This document shows, piece by piece, positions 1 to 7,834 of a stretch of 64,000 nt of DNA. The translations under genes and the position numbers were made by a program. Location: the NCBI GenBank assembly GCA_902547955.1, contig CACCPY010000003.1:62001-126000 (forward strand), in the 5' to 3' direction. Position 1 is the stretch's first letter, and each line of letters opens with the position of its first letter. The notes under the pieces are model-generated. The model did not search any database, was not told where the DNA came from, and saw only the letters and a program-made list of their open reading frames with translations. Origin of the DNA: an uncultured Alphaproteobacteria bacterium. Its GTDB lineage: Bacteria > Pseudomonadota > Alphaproteobacteria > Methylaequorales > Methylaequoraceae.

Positions 1-1
1 T

Positions 2-166
2 CAAGGTGGCAGAAGAACTGGAACCATAACTGCATTAGAAGACTCAGAGGTACTAAAAATTGATTTAGAAAGTTTTAAGCTAATGGCTTCTAACCTTCCA
101 GAGTTAAAAAGATATTTCAGTGATTATCTGCCCAAAAACTTTAATAATCTTAAATTAAAAAATTGA
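2..166 (+). CDS. C-terminal end of a cyclic-nucleotide-binding-domain protein (partial)
   Basis: An open frame runs in from the left window edge and stops at TGA 164-166, giving about 54 residues. The fragment contains RRTGTITALEDSEVLKID, which resembles the end of a cNMP-binding (CAP-effector type) beta-roll: an Arg-Thr/Ala pair, then a strand reading T-A-L-x-D-x-E-V-L. It is followed by a helix with NLPELKRYF, as in the last helix of this fold. The rest of the gene lies outside the window, so I cannot tell whether it is a transcription factor, a transporter with a regulatory tail or another type. No DNA-binding helix-turn-helix follows the domain, which argues against a classical Crp/Fnr regulator. 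The family call rests on this short fragment only. Confidence 0.5.
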   Translation, partial: QGGRRTGTITALEDSEVLKIDLESFKLMASNLPELKRYFSDYLPKNFNNLKLKN

Positions 167-448
167 AAAACTCAGCTCAACTCAATTTGAACTCATTACT
201 AAATTCATAAAATATAAATATTTAGATAATCTTAATTTCTGGTTTGGAACCAATATTTTTTATGACCAATCAGATAGATTTTACGGACGATTTGATAATA
301 GAGATAATGTTTGTTTAGGTTTTGAATGGGGAGGGGTGAAAATAAATTGACAAGACAGGGTTATCGAAGTTGTTTTAGGTATAAAGTTTAGGTATAAAAA
401 GCCAATTTAAAGCGCGTAGAAGCACAGAAATTATAGGGTTAGGGTAAG
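167..448. other. Intergenic stretch with a possible coding remnant
   Basis: There is no convincing complete gene between the cNMP-domain fragment and tRNA-Ser. One frame is open across the whole stretch from about 165 to the TGA at 348-350. It ends with aromatic-rich text (NLNFWFGTNIFYDQ, then GFEWGGVKIN), reminiscent of the last strands of a beta-barrel or other secreted protein, but it has no ATG, GTG or TTG start. It may be the tail of a decayed gene. The only other structure seen is a 13-base tandem repeat, listed separately. Confidence 0.25.
374..399. repeat. 13-bp tandem repeat, two copies
   Basis: TTTAGGTATAAAG is followed directly by TTTAGGTATAAAA, so 12 of 13 bases repeat. It lies about 50 bases from the 3' end of tRNA-Ser. 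No function is evident. Confidence 0.5.
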
Positions 449-538
449 TGGCGGAGAGACAGGGATTCGAACCCTGGAAGGACTTGCATCCTTGCCGGTT
501 TTCAAGACCGGTGCATTCGACCACTCTGCCATCTCTCC
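449..538 (-). tRNA. tRNA-Ser (UGA)
   Basis: On the minus strand the acceptor stem GGAGAGA (5' end at 538) pairs with TCTCTCC, followed by discriminator G and an encoded CCA ending at 449. The anticodon loop contains TGA (complement of 502-504), flanked by the CCGGT/ACCGG stem. A long variable arm, typical of class II serine tRNAs, separates it from the T arm, which carries GGTTCGAATCC. The total length is 90 bases including CCA. All arms are visible, so the call is firm. Confidence 0.96.
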
Positions 539-697
539 TTTTTAACAATTTTTATTTTATTAAGTCGTCAGTATAATAGTCTAATTATATTTATATTCAA
601 TAATTCATTAATTATAGAAACCTTAAAAATTAAATTTGTATTAAGAATATCAAAGCTTTAATATACTCCAAATAATTTATTTTTCACACCTGTATTT

Positions 698-781
698 ATG
701 AGTTGGTTTAGCTTAACAGAAATTCTTGTTGTAATCGGAATGTGGGTACTAGTAGTAGTACTTTACAAAATATGGAAATAG
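698..781 (+). CDS. Possible 27-residue single-pass membrane peptide
   Basis: ATG at 698 opens a frame ending TAG 779-781. The peptide begins MSWFSLTEI, continues with a strongly hydrophobic stretch (LVVIGMWVLVVVLY) and ends in KIWK. This is the pattern of a minimal single-span membrane peptide with a basic cytoplasmic end. No convincing ribosome binding site precedes it. It ends 8 bases before my preferred start of the following oxidoreductase gene, so translational coupling is possible. It could also be a chance open frame, since length and composition alone are weak evidence. Confidence 0.3.
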   Translation: MSWFSLTEILVVIGMWVLVVVLYKIWK

Positions 782-789
782 CGCGGTTT

Positions 790-1770
790 ATGGATAATAA
801 TGAAAAATTTAAAGCTTTTGTCATGGAAAGTAATACAAAAAAAGGTATCAAGATTATTGACAAAAGTTTTCTTGACGATGGTGATGTTTTTGTAAAAATT
901 TCATTCAGTAGTTTTAATTATAAAGACGGTCTAGCAATAAGTGGAAAAACCCCAATTTTAAGAAAGTTTCCAATGATTCCTGGTGTAGACTTTTGCGGGA
1001 AAGTAATTAATTCATCCAACAAATCTTTTAAAAAAGGTGATAAGGTGATTTTAAACGGATGGGGTGTTGGTGAAAATCATACTGGGGGATTTTCTCAGTT
1101 TGCCAGAGTCAAATCTAAATGGTTAATAAAACTACCCAAAAAAATTTCAGAAAAGCAATCAATGATAATTGGATCTGCAGGTTATACCGCAGCACTTTGT
1201 GCTATCTTAATAAATGAAAATGTAAAAAAAAAAGACGGAAAAATTTTAGTAACTGGTGCATCAGGAGGTGTGGGAAGTATTGTAATTAATTTGCTAAGTA
1301 ATCTTGGTTTTCAAACAGTAGCCTTAAGCGCCAAGAACAAGTCCTATTTACTAAAGCTTGGGGCAGTTGAGGTAATTGATAGAAAAGATTACAAAATAGC
1401 TAAAAAACCTCTTGAAAAACAAAAATGGGCTGGATGTATAGATACTGTTGGAGGCGAAATTTTGTCTAGTGTGATTTCTGAAATAAAATATAATGGCATA
1501 ATAGCTTCCACTGGACTGGCTAGTAGTCATTTACTTCATACTACCGTTTACCCTTTTATTTTGAGAAATATAACACTTGCTGGAGTTGATTGTGTATATG
1601 CTGATAAGAGTAAAAGAATAAAAGCTTGGAATTTATTAGAAAGAAAACTAGATTTTTCAAAGTTAGATTTCATAAAAAGTGAAAAAAATCTAAGTGATTT
1701 AAAAACATTATCAGCAAAAATTTTGCAAGGAAAAATTAAAGGAAGAACTTTAATAAAAATAGGAACATAG
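790..1770 (+). CDS. acuI: YhdH/AcuI-family acrylyl-CoA reductase-like quinone oxidoreductase
   Basis: A zinc-independent medium-chain dehydrogenase of the YhdH/AcuI family, which reduces acrylyl-CoA to propionyl-CoA with NADPH in DMSP and propionate-related metabolism. The frame is open further upstream, but the homologous part starts with FKAFVMES, so I use ATG 790 (326 residues, the usual family length) rather than the in-frame start at 742, which would overlap the small upstream ORF. Visible features are the N-terminal FNYKDGLA and PGVDFCGKV motifs of the GroES-like domain, then the nucleotide-binding loop VTGASGGVGS near residue 155 and a conserved DTVGG. It is followed after 10 bases by cysQ on the same strand. 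The family assignment is firm; acrylyl-CoA as the substrate is inferred from the family. Confidence 0.82.
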   Translation: MDNNEKFKAFVMESNTKKGIKIIDKSFLDDGDVFVKISFSSFNYKDGLAISGKTPILRKFPMIPGVDFCGKVINSSNKSFKKGDKVILNGWGVGENHTGGFSQFARVKSKWLIKLPKKISEKQSMIIGSAGYTAALCAILINENVKKKDGKILVTGASGGVGSIVINLLSNLGFQTVALSAKNKSYLLKLGAVEVIDRKDYKIAKKPLEKQKWAGCIDTVGGEILSSVISEIKYNGIIASTGLASSHLLHTTVYPFILRNITLAGVDCVYADKSKRIKAWNLLERKLDFSKLDFIKSEKNLSDLKTLSAKILQGKIKGRTLIKIGT

Positions 1771-1780
1771 TAAAGACTAA

Positions 1781-2593
1781 ATGATACACGAAAAAAATTT
1801 TAGAGATGTAACTAATTTTTTAAGAAATATATCTGACGAAGCATCACAAAGAATACTAGAAGTTTATAATTCTAAAATAACCTTCAAAATAAAAGATGAT
1901 CATAGCCCTGTAACAATTGCAGACACAGAATCTAACGAAATTATTTGTCAAAAAATAAAAAAAGAATTTAAAAGTATACCTATTATTTCTGAAGAAAATA
2001 AAAAAAAAACCATTAAATCTGAAACTTATTTTTTAGTTGATCCTCTAGATGGTACCAAGGAGTTTATCCAAAGGAACGGTGAATTTACTGTAAATATAGC
2101 CTTAATTGTGAACAATCGACCAAAGTTAGGCGTCATACAATTACCTGCACATAATTTGCAATACTTTTCAGATGGATTTCATTCATTCAAGTACAACGGA
2201 GCGCTGAAAAAAATTTTTTCATTTACCTCAAGTAAAAAATTAAGGCTCCTTATAAGTAGATCACACCTAGATGTTGATACAAAAAAAGTTATAAAAAAAT
2301 TTGAAAATACAAAATTTCAAAAGGTGGGATCTTCACTTAAATTTTGTTATCTGGCAGAGGGTAGGGCAGATATTTATATCAGAAACGGTAAAACAATGGC
2401 CTGGGATGTTGCTGCAGGTATAGCGATATTAAAAACCGCAGGCGGAGATATAAAAACATTGGATTTAAAGGAATTTATATTAGATAAAACAAATTTTATT
2501 AATAGTCCGTTTATATGTTTTAGAAAAGATTTTCCTCAAGAAAAAATTAAATCTATTTCTAAACAATATAATAAAACAACAAAAAATGAATAA
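1781..2593 (+). CDS. cysQ: 3'(2'),5'-bisphosphate nucleotidase CysQ
   Basis: An inositol-monophosphatase-fold enzyme that removes the 3' phosphate from PAP (and PAPS), the by-product of sulfotransfer. The family metal-binding motif is clear at residues 87-94 (DPLDGTKE). The upstream acidic SEEN near residue 70 and the C-terminal WDVAAG motif complete the metal and substrate site. At 270 residues it has normal length. It overlaps the next gene, a glycosyltransferase, by 8 bases, so the two are probably cotranscribed. A double-headed sulfotransferase-like gene at 12294 would generate PAP, which makes a PAP phosphatase in this neighbourhood meaningful, although CysQ is also a general housekeeping enzyme. 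Confidence 0.88.
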   Translation: MIHEKNFRDVTNFLRNISDEASQRILEVYNSKITFKIKDDHSPVTIADTESNEIICQKIKKEFKSIPIISEENKKKTIKSETYFLVDPLDGTKEFIQRNGEFTVNIALIVNNRPKLGVIQLPAHNLQYFSDGFHSFKYNGALKKIFSFTSSKKLRLLISRSHLDVDTKKVIKKFENTKFQKVGSSLKFCYLAEGRADIYIRNGKTMAWDVAAGIAILKTAGGDIKTLDLKEFILDKTNFINSPFICFRKDFPQEKIKSISKQYNKTTKNE

Positions 2594-3272
2594 ACAAAAT
2601 ATTAAGATTAGTTTTATTATTCCCTGTTTTAATGAGGAAAATAATATCCAAAAGACAATTAAGGAAATTTTTAATTTATCCTCAAAATACACACAAAAAA
2701 AAATTGAGTTAATCATAGTGGATGATGGAAGTACCGACAGAACTTATGAAAAAATAAAAGTCCATAAATTAGTTAGAAAATTTCAACATAAAAACAATAT
2801 GGGAATTGGTGCTGCTTACAAAACAGGTTTAAAGATGGCAAAAGGTAAATATGTAATTATGATCCCAGGAGATAACTCTCACCCTACAACGAGCATTGAA
2901 CCAATTATTAATAATATTGAAAAATCTGATATAATTATCCCATTTACAACAAAAAAAGGAAAAAGAAGTATTATAAGATTTTTTTTATCAAAGACTTTTA
3001 CATTTTTTTTGAACTATTATTTTAAGCTTAACATTAGATATTTTAATGGGACTGTCCTTCATAAGAGGTCCATCTTAAATGAAATCGAAATAAATTCTGA
3101 TGGTTTTGACTATCAGGCTGAAATATTAGTAAAATTAATACTCAAAGGGTTTTCTTACAAAGAAGTGGAAGTAATTATTAATGAAAGAAGAGAAGGGGAG
3201 AGTAAAGCTGTCAGTTTTACGAATGGAATAAAAATACTTAGAAATCTAGTTAAACTAAAAAAAAGCTTATAA
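2586..3272 (+). CDS. Family 2 (GT-A fold) glycosyltransferase
   Basis: A 228-residue glycosyltransferase of the GT2 type. The N terminus carries the classic IIPCFNEENNI strand-turn and the nucleotide-binding VDDGSTD at residues 45-51. The second acidic site is degenerate (PGDNS). The middle is rich in Phe and hydrophobic residues, but no clear membrane anchor is present. It overlaps cysQ by 8 bases and is followed by an AT-rich hairpin that could end the transcript. The acceptor and sugar cannot be read from the sequence. Its position at the edge of a surface-glycan region suggests a role in glycan or glycolipid assembly. Confidence 0.8.
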   Translation: MNKQNIKISFIIPCFNEENNIQKTIKEIFNLSSKYTQKKIELIIVDDGSTDRTYEKIKVHKLVRKFQHKNNMGIGAAYKTGLKMAKGKYVIMIPGDNSHPTTSIEPIINNIEKSDIIIPFTTKKGKRSIIRFFLSKTFTFFLNYYFKLNIRYFNGTVLHKRSILNEIEINSDGFDYQAEILVKLILKGFSYKEVEVIINERREGESKAVSFTNGIKILRNLVKLKKSL

Positions 3273-3273
3273 T

Positions 3274-3296
3274 GTAAAAATTTTCTTAATTTTTAC
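3274..3296 (+). terminator. AT-rich hairpin, possible terminator
   Basis: GTAAAAATT and AATTTTTAC form a perfect 9-bp inverted repeat with a 5-base loop, two bases after the stop codon of the glycosyltransferase, followed by a T-rich stretch. The stem has only one G-C pair, so strength is doubtful. Its position between two transcription units is the main support. Confidence 0.4.
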
Positions 3297-3362
3297 AATT
3301 TTATATCTTGTAGATAAGGCATAAACTATGTGTTAGTTTGAAAAAAATTTAGAATTAAATTT

Positions 3363-4631
3363 ATGAAAAGTCTTAAAATTCTATTAATTCCAAATATAAC
3401 TTTAGAATATGATCTGAATCAACTTAAAGGAATTAAAAATGCACTTAAAGAATTTAATATTGACTCTCATATTTTTGTTTCAAAATATTCAGAAGATAAA
3501 ATTATAAAGTTTGTAGAAGAAAATTCATTTAATATTATCTTTGCTGTCAATAAAGGAAGACCGAATGGATTAAAGAAAGAAATAAGATTTATAAGTTGGT
3601 TTCAAGATTTCTATCACGACTCTGATTATCTTTTAGAAAATTACGAGAAATCTGATATTGTTTATTTCTATACATCTAAGGAATCATTTGGAGTATCAAA
3701 AAAAATTAATTGTTTTACCTCAACTTTATATTCAGCGGTAAACCCTTCAGAAATTTCATTAAATTTAAAAAATTTAGATAACGATCATACATTAGTGAAT
3801 AAGTATCAATCTTTAGATTTTTCAATTTGCGGATATATGCCTGCTAATATGTTGGTACCTTTTTTTGATTTTTATTTTAGAAATTATAATTACAAAGAAA
3901 AACATTTTACTGATATTCATTTTATAAAATGGTTCTCCGAGCTTACTCATAGAAACGAAAAGAAATATGAAATAGATTTTTACAAACAATTTATTGTTGA
4001 TTTACAATTAATAGTAGAAAGTAATTATGTTCCATTATCAGGGGATATAGATGTAAAACTATTAGCTCTTAAGCTCACAGAAAAAATTCAACAACATTTC
4101 AAATATTTAAATTCGCAAATATTCAAAGAATTAATAAGTTTTTTTAGTACAGATTATTCACGCTTTTTAGATAGAATAGAGCTAGCAAGATTATTATCAA
4201 AACATTCATTCAACTTTGCATTATTTGGAAAAGAATGGAAAAACTATTCAGAGTTTGATTCCTTTGCAGGTAATCATATTTCTAAACAAGAAGAATTATT
4301 TGAAATATATAAGAAAACAAAGATTAACCTGTATAACAATACTCATGGTCTTGGTATGCATTCAAAAGTTTTTGAAATATTTGCCAATGCTGGATTTTTA
4401 GCATTACCAAAATCAAAAAAAAATTTTCTAGCTGCTGGTATTAATGAGGGTTTTAATGAAAATGAACATTTTGTAACATTTACAAGCGAAAATTTTGAGG
4501 ATTTGGTAAATGATTGGTTGTTTGACACTCAAAAAAGAGTTGAAATTGGTAAAAATGCCAGAAAAATTGTGATAAATGAGCACACCTGGAAAAAAAGAAC
4601 TCAACAAATTCTTGAAGATTTACAAAGATGA
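3363..4631 (+). CDS. CgeB-like glycosyltransferase, long type, copy 1
   Basis: A 422-residue protein resembling the CgeB/GT-B-like group (glycosyltransferase family 1-like). The N terminus has ILLIPNITLEYDL and then FISWFQDFYH, a pattern shared by the four paralogues here. The C-terminal half carries the sugar-nucleotide-site region NTHGLGMHSKVFEIFANAGF followed by EGF and the terminal NEHTWKKRTQQILEDL helix typical of CgeB-like transferases. A central segment of roughly 90 residues (about 190-285) is present here and absent from the short paralogue next door. Its stop overlaps the start of the short paralogue (ATGA), so the pair is translationally coupled. It is the first member of a duplicated three-gene cassette; its closest relative in the window is the gene at 7833. 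The substrate is unknown. Confidence 0.7.
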   Translation: MKSLKILLIPNITLEYDLNQLKGIKNALKEFNIDSHIFVSKYSEDKIIKFVEENSFNIIFAVNKGRPNGLKKEIRFISWFQDFYHDSDYLLENYEKSDIVYFYTSKESFGVSKKINCFTSTLYSAVNPSEISLNLKNLDNDHTLVNKYQSLDFSICGYMPANMLVPFFDFYFRNYNYKEKHFTDIHFIKWFSELTHRNEKKYEIDFYKQFIVDLQLIVESNYVPLSGDIDVKLLALKLTEKIQQHFKYLNSQIFKELISFFSTDYSRFLDRIELARLLSKHSFNFALFGKEWKNYSEFDSFAGNHISKQEELFEIYKKTKINLYNNTHGLGMHSKVFEIFANAGFLALPKSKKNFLAAGINEGFNENEHFVTFTSENFEDLVNDWLFDTQKRVEIGKNARKIVINEHTWKKRTQQILEDLQR

Positions 4632-5629
4632 AACAACTAAACTTTTTACTGATACCAAGATCAAATAATTTTAAAGACATAATAAATATTTACGATATAA
4701 AAAATGAGTTAAAAAGAAATGGTCATGATTGTATAAGTTTAACCTCTCCCATAAACGACGCCAATTTAAATTTTTTATTAAGTCAAAAAAAAATAGATTA
4801 TGTTTTCAGAGTAGATGGGGGAAAACCCGAAAAAAAAAATAGTAATAATACAAAATTCATATGCTGGGTTTCGGATATTGATGATTTAGGAGATCTTTCA
4901 TGTTTTACTGATGATGATGTCATATACACTTTAAAAAAAAGTACAAAAAAAAATAGCAATTTAAGAATTTATCAGATGTTACCAGCAGCTAATAGTTTTA
5001 AAAAAGCATTAACTCTTTCAGATTGTGAGTTAATTACCGATAACTTCAATTTATCACAAAATATCGATTTTTCTTACATTACCAATTATACAAAAGTTTG
5101 GTTGTGTAATGGAAACAAGGAGATAATTTATGAAAGAAATAAAAAAAATTTAGATAAACATAAAACTTTAGAAGGTTTAATTAATAATCTAGATAAAAAA
5201 TACAATACAGAGATCTTTGGATTTATTGATTATTCAAAAATAATAAAAAAGGAAAACATTATTTTTAAGGGTGAAATCAACAATTTTAATTTTTTCTTTG
5301 AAATTTTTAGAAAATCAAAATTTAACGTCCTCTTTGAAGATGATTTTTTAGATTTTAATACAAACTTCTTTAACATACTCTTAGTTGAAGGGACACTGAT
5401 AGCCAACCAAAAACTGTTGAATCAAATTCAAGACTATTTAGGTTTTCAAAAAGAAACCGTTAATTACTTATTACCTTACAATAGTTTTGAATCATTTAAG
5501 TCGAATGTTGATACTTATTACAATGATTACACTAAAAGATTAAAAATTGGAAGGGAAGCATCAATTTTTGTAAGAAAAAAACATTTATTTAAAAATAGAG
5601 TTGATCAACTACTAAAAGATTTAGTCTAG
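4628..5629 (+). CDS. CgeB-like glycosyltransferase, short type, copy 1
   Basis: A 333-residue protein paralogous to its upstream neighbour but shorter. It begins FLLIPRSNNFKDI and keeps the interior FRVDGGKP and FICWVSD positions that align with FISWFQD in the long form. It ends with the family tail RLKIGREASIFVRKKH and a final basic helix. The GLGMHSKVFE motif of the long type is replaced by DFNTNFFNILLVEGT, so the donor-site region is degenerate. It may be a non-catalytic partner or a transferase with altered specificity. The start overlaps the long gene by 4 bases. It converges with the radical SAM gene 20 bases downstream. Paralogous to the gene at 9116. Confidence 0.6.
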   Translation: MKQLNFLLIPRSNNFKDIINIYDIKNELKRNGHDCISLTSPINDANLNFLLSQKKIDYVFRVDGGKPEKKNSNNTKFICWVSDIDDLGDLSCFTDDDVIYTLKKSTKKNSNLRIYQMLPAANSFKKALTLSDCELITDNFNLSQNIDFSYITNYTKVWLCNGNKEIIYERNKKNLDKHKTLEGLINNLDKKYNTEIFGFIDYSKIIKKENIIFKGEINNFNFFFEIFRKSKFNVLFEDDFLDFNTNFFNILLVEGTLIANQKLLNQIQDYLGFQKETVNYLLPYNSFESFKSNVDTYYNDYTKRLKIGREASIFVRKKHLFKNRVDQLLKDLV

Positions 5630-5649
5630 TTTTGAAATATAAAAATTTA

Positions 5650-7710
5650 TTACGTGGGTTCTAAATGGGCAAATTCTGGTTCTACGTCAAACCTCCCATT
5701 CGCAAGCATTAGTTTATCTTTATGTCTTATTTTTAAGTTCTTTTTCTTGTCCTCTTTTTTAACAGGTGGAGGACTACCGGAGAACGATTTAAACATTATA
5801 TTTTTCTCTTCTTCTGAAAAATTCTTTTTTATGTTTTCAAGAAACTTTCTCGCTTGATCAAACTCACAATTTAATTCTAATACGGATTCTAATGCAACAA
5901 TAGCTCCGCCGATCAGACCTAACCTAAAAAACCCGTCTGCTAGTAATAAATGATATTCTGGTACAGTAGGACAAATTTTAATGGCGTTTAAAATAGAATT
6001 AAATGATTCAAGTAATCTTCCTTGTTTTTTTTCTATTTCGCTTCTCTTAAAAAAAGCAAAAGCTAAATTAGCACTTCTTTTACCATTTCTAATAAACTTA
6101 TTTAATAGTTCTATTGCTTCGTTGTAATTTTGATTATCTTCATAAGATTTAACATGAGATAAAATAATCTCCTCGTTTTCTTTCTGATCATTATTAAGCC
6201 ATTCTGGTTTTTCACAATTAACTCTTTTAAAACAGCCTGAGCAAAACATTCTTATAAAAGGCCATACTTCGTTATAGTCAATTACACAATTTTTGTGCGT
6301 ATTTTTCTTATTACAATGTGGACAGTTATAGTGTAAATCAAAACTTTTTCCTCTGTTTGGAAGTTCATTTTTTGAAACATTGTAACTGTAATTTTTAGCA
6401 TATTTAAAACCAACAAGTGTGAACGCATTAATTACTGCTGTTAAAATACTCAAATTAGTGTCATTCATGTTACTGACGTTAATATTAACTGGTAAATTGT
6501 TCACAAAACTATCCCTATCAGTAATTAAACCATTTCTAACTGCTTGAATGTAAACCGGACTTCCAGGCCAAACCTGTAAAGCTGTTAAATTAACGCCTTT
6601 ATCTCTGTTTTTAAACCACCATTTTAGAGTATTATTTGCTGTTTCAACTGTTTCAACTGGATCTCCAAATATTAAATTTCCTTGAATAATTATTTTCTTT
6701 TTATCTGTTAATGCAAGAGCTTGATCGACTCTTTCAACCTTAGCCTTCTTTTTCATACTTTCTAATACAGTTTGATCCATACTTTCAATACCATAACTTA
6801 TTGAATTACAACCTGATCTTTTCATTTTTTTAATAGTCTCTTTATCAACACTATTTACATGTAATTGAACAATCCAATTTATTTTGAGAGGCTCCATTCT
6901 TTCGCAAAATTCTAAAAGTCTTTTTCTTTTTAAAGAAAATAATTCATCAACAATTGCAACAGAGTTAATTTTGTACTTTTCTTTGTAAAAAGTTAGCTCC
7001 TTAAAAAAGTCATCAAGGTTTCTCTCTCTGTAAACCTTTCCTGCTGGATGAAAACAAAATGTACAACTAAAAGGACATGATCTACTGGTAATCATATCGA
7101 TTACTCTTGGTTTTTTTATTGTGCTAAAATAATAGGCATCAGATGGAGATTGTCTTTCTAAGATTGAAGGAAATTTTAATAAATCATATTCTGGCCATGG
7201 GATTGTATCTAACTCTTTGATAGCCTCTCTCGGCTGATTTCTAATTAAATTATCATTTCTTCTGTCCCAAAAAACTAATCCTTTTATTAGACCCTTATCA
7301 GAATCTTTTTTAATAGATAATAACAGTTCATTAAATGTTTCTTCTCCTTCACCAATTATTCCAAAATCTGCATCTATTGATCTCATTACAGGTTCTGGTT
7401 CACCGCTAAGCATTCCACCACCGACAATGGTTTTTATTTCTGGTTTCAATGATCTACAAATTGAAAATATTTCTTTAATTTGGTCTATCCATCCGGACAA
7501 AGAGCCTGTTGCAACTACGTCAGGTTTAAACTCTTCAAATTTTTTTTTTAAAGCTATCTCAATTGAGTCATGAGTTTCGTTAAGATTTAAACCAGAAACA
7601 TTGTAACCAGATTTTTTTGCTACTGCTGCAATATAACCTAAACCAAGTGGAAAATTATAATATGAGAAAGGTATGTCGACATACCTTGGAACAATAATTA
7701 AAACTTTCAT
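5650..7710 (-). CDS. B12-binding radical SAM protein with zinc-like Cys cluster and TPR tail, copy 1
   Basis: A 686-residue multidomain enzyme. Residues 1-130 form a cobalamin-binding Rossmann domain (GLGYIAA, then GEGEETF). Residues 205-400 are a radical SAM barrel with the 4Fe-4S motif C212-x3-C216-x2-C219. Residues 463-499 hold six cysteines (463, 466, 475, 490, 493, 499), probably a metal knuckle. About residues 510-640 are helical repeats resembling TPRs. The last 17 residues (LANGRFDVEPEF and following) are nearly identical in the second copy, suggesting a selected C-terminal tail. B12 radical SAM enzymes commonly methylate unreactive carbons or rearrange carbon skeletons; a glycan or peptide substrate here is inference from neighbours. 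A sigma-54-like promoter lies directly upstream. It is convergent with the glycosyltransferase pair. Confidence 0.85.
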   Translation of the reverse strand: MKVLIIVPRYVDIPFSYYNFPLGLGYIAAVAKKSGYNVSGLNLNETHDSIEIALKKKFEEFKPDVVATGSLSGWIDQIKEIFSICRSLKPEIKTIVGGGMLSGEPEPVMRSIDADFGIIGEGEETFNELLLSIKKDSDKGLIKGLVFWDRRNDNLIRNQPREAIKELDTIPWPEYDLLKFPSILERQSPSDAYYFSTIKKPRVIDMITSRSCPFSCTFCFHPAGKVYRERNLDDFFKELTFYKEKYKINSVAIVDELFSLKRKRLLEFCERMEPLKINWIVQLHVNSVDKETIKKMKRSGCNSISYGIESMDQTVLESMKKKAKVERVDQALALTDKKKIIIQGNLIFGDPVETVETANNTLKWWFKNRDKGVNLTALQVWPGSPVYIQAVRNGLITDRDSFVNNLPVNINVSNMNDTNLSILTAVINAFTLVGFKYAKNYSYNVSKNELPNRGKSFDLHYNCPHCNKKNTHKNCVIDYNEVWPFIRMFCSGCFKRVNCEKPEWLNNDQKENEEIILSHVKSYEDNQNYNEAIELLNKFIRNGKRSANLAFAFFKRSEIEKKQGRLLESFNSILNAIKICPTVPEYHLLLADGFFRLGLIGGAIVALESVLELNCEFDQARKFLENIKKNFSEEEKNIMFKSFSGSPPPVKKEDKKKNLKIRHKDKLMLANGRFDVEPEFAHLEPT

Positions 7711-7720
7711 TCAAGAAATC

Positions 7721-7736
7721 AGCAAAAAACATGCCA
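7721..7736 (-). promoter_or_regulatory. Sigma-54-like promoter upstream of radical SAM copy 1
   Basis: On the minus strand the site reads TGGCATGTTTTTTGCT, against the sigma-54 consensus TGGCACRN4TTGCW, with GG and GC at the exact 10-base spacing and one mismatch. The predicted start of transcription would fall at or next to the ATG at 7710, implying a leaderless or very short leader. Related sites lie at 12227-12242 and 40677-40692. Use of this element needs an rpoN gene elsewhere in the genome. Confidence 0.45.
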
Positions 7737-7814
7737 TCTTCGTTAATTAAACAAGTAACTATGATTCATTTTTTAAAAGTGATAATTAAAAATAAAATAT
7801 ACATTTGAATCAAA

Positions 7815-7834
7815 ATCCTTAAAATTTTAAGGAT
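7815..7834. promoter_or_regulatory. Perfect 20-bp palindrome overlapping the start codon of the second cassette
   Basis: The arm ATCCTTAAAA is followed immediately by its exact reverse complement, with the last two bases being the first two of the ATG at 7833. It could be an operator dyad, or could fold in RNA to hide the start codon. The AAGG it contains is too close to the ATG to be a standard Shine-Dalgarno. No such palindrome precedes the first cassette. Confidence 0.4.

Noticed and set aside
742-789. Longer N terminus for the acuI-like gene starting at 742
   Set aside because: The added residues are not family-like and the frame overlaps the small upstream ORF. Homology begins near FKAFVMES, so ATG 790 is preferred.
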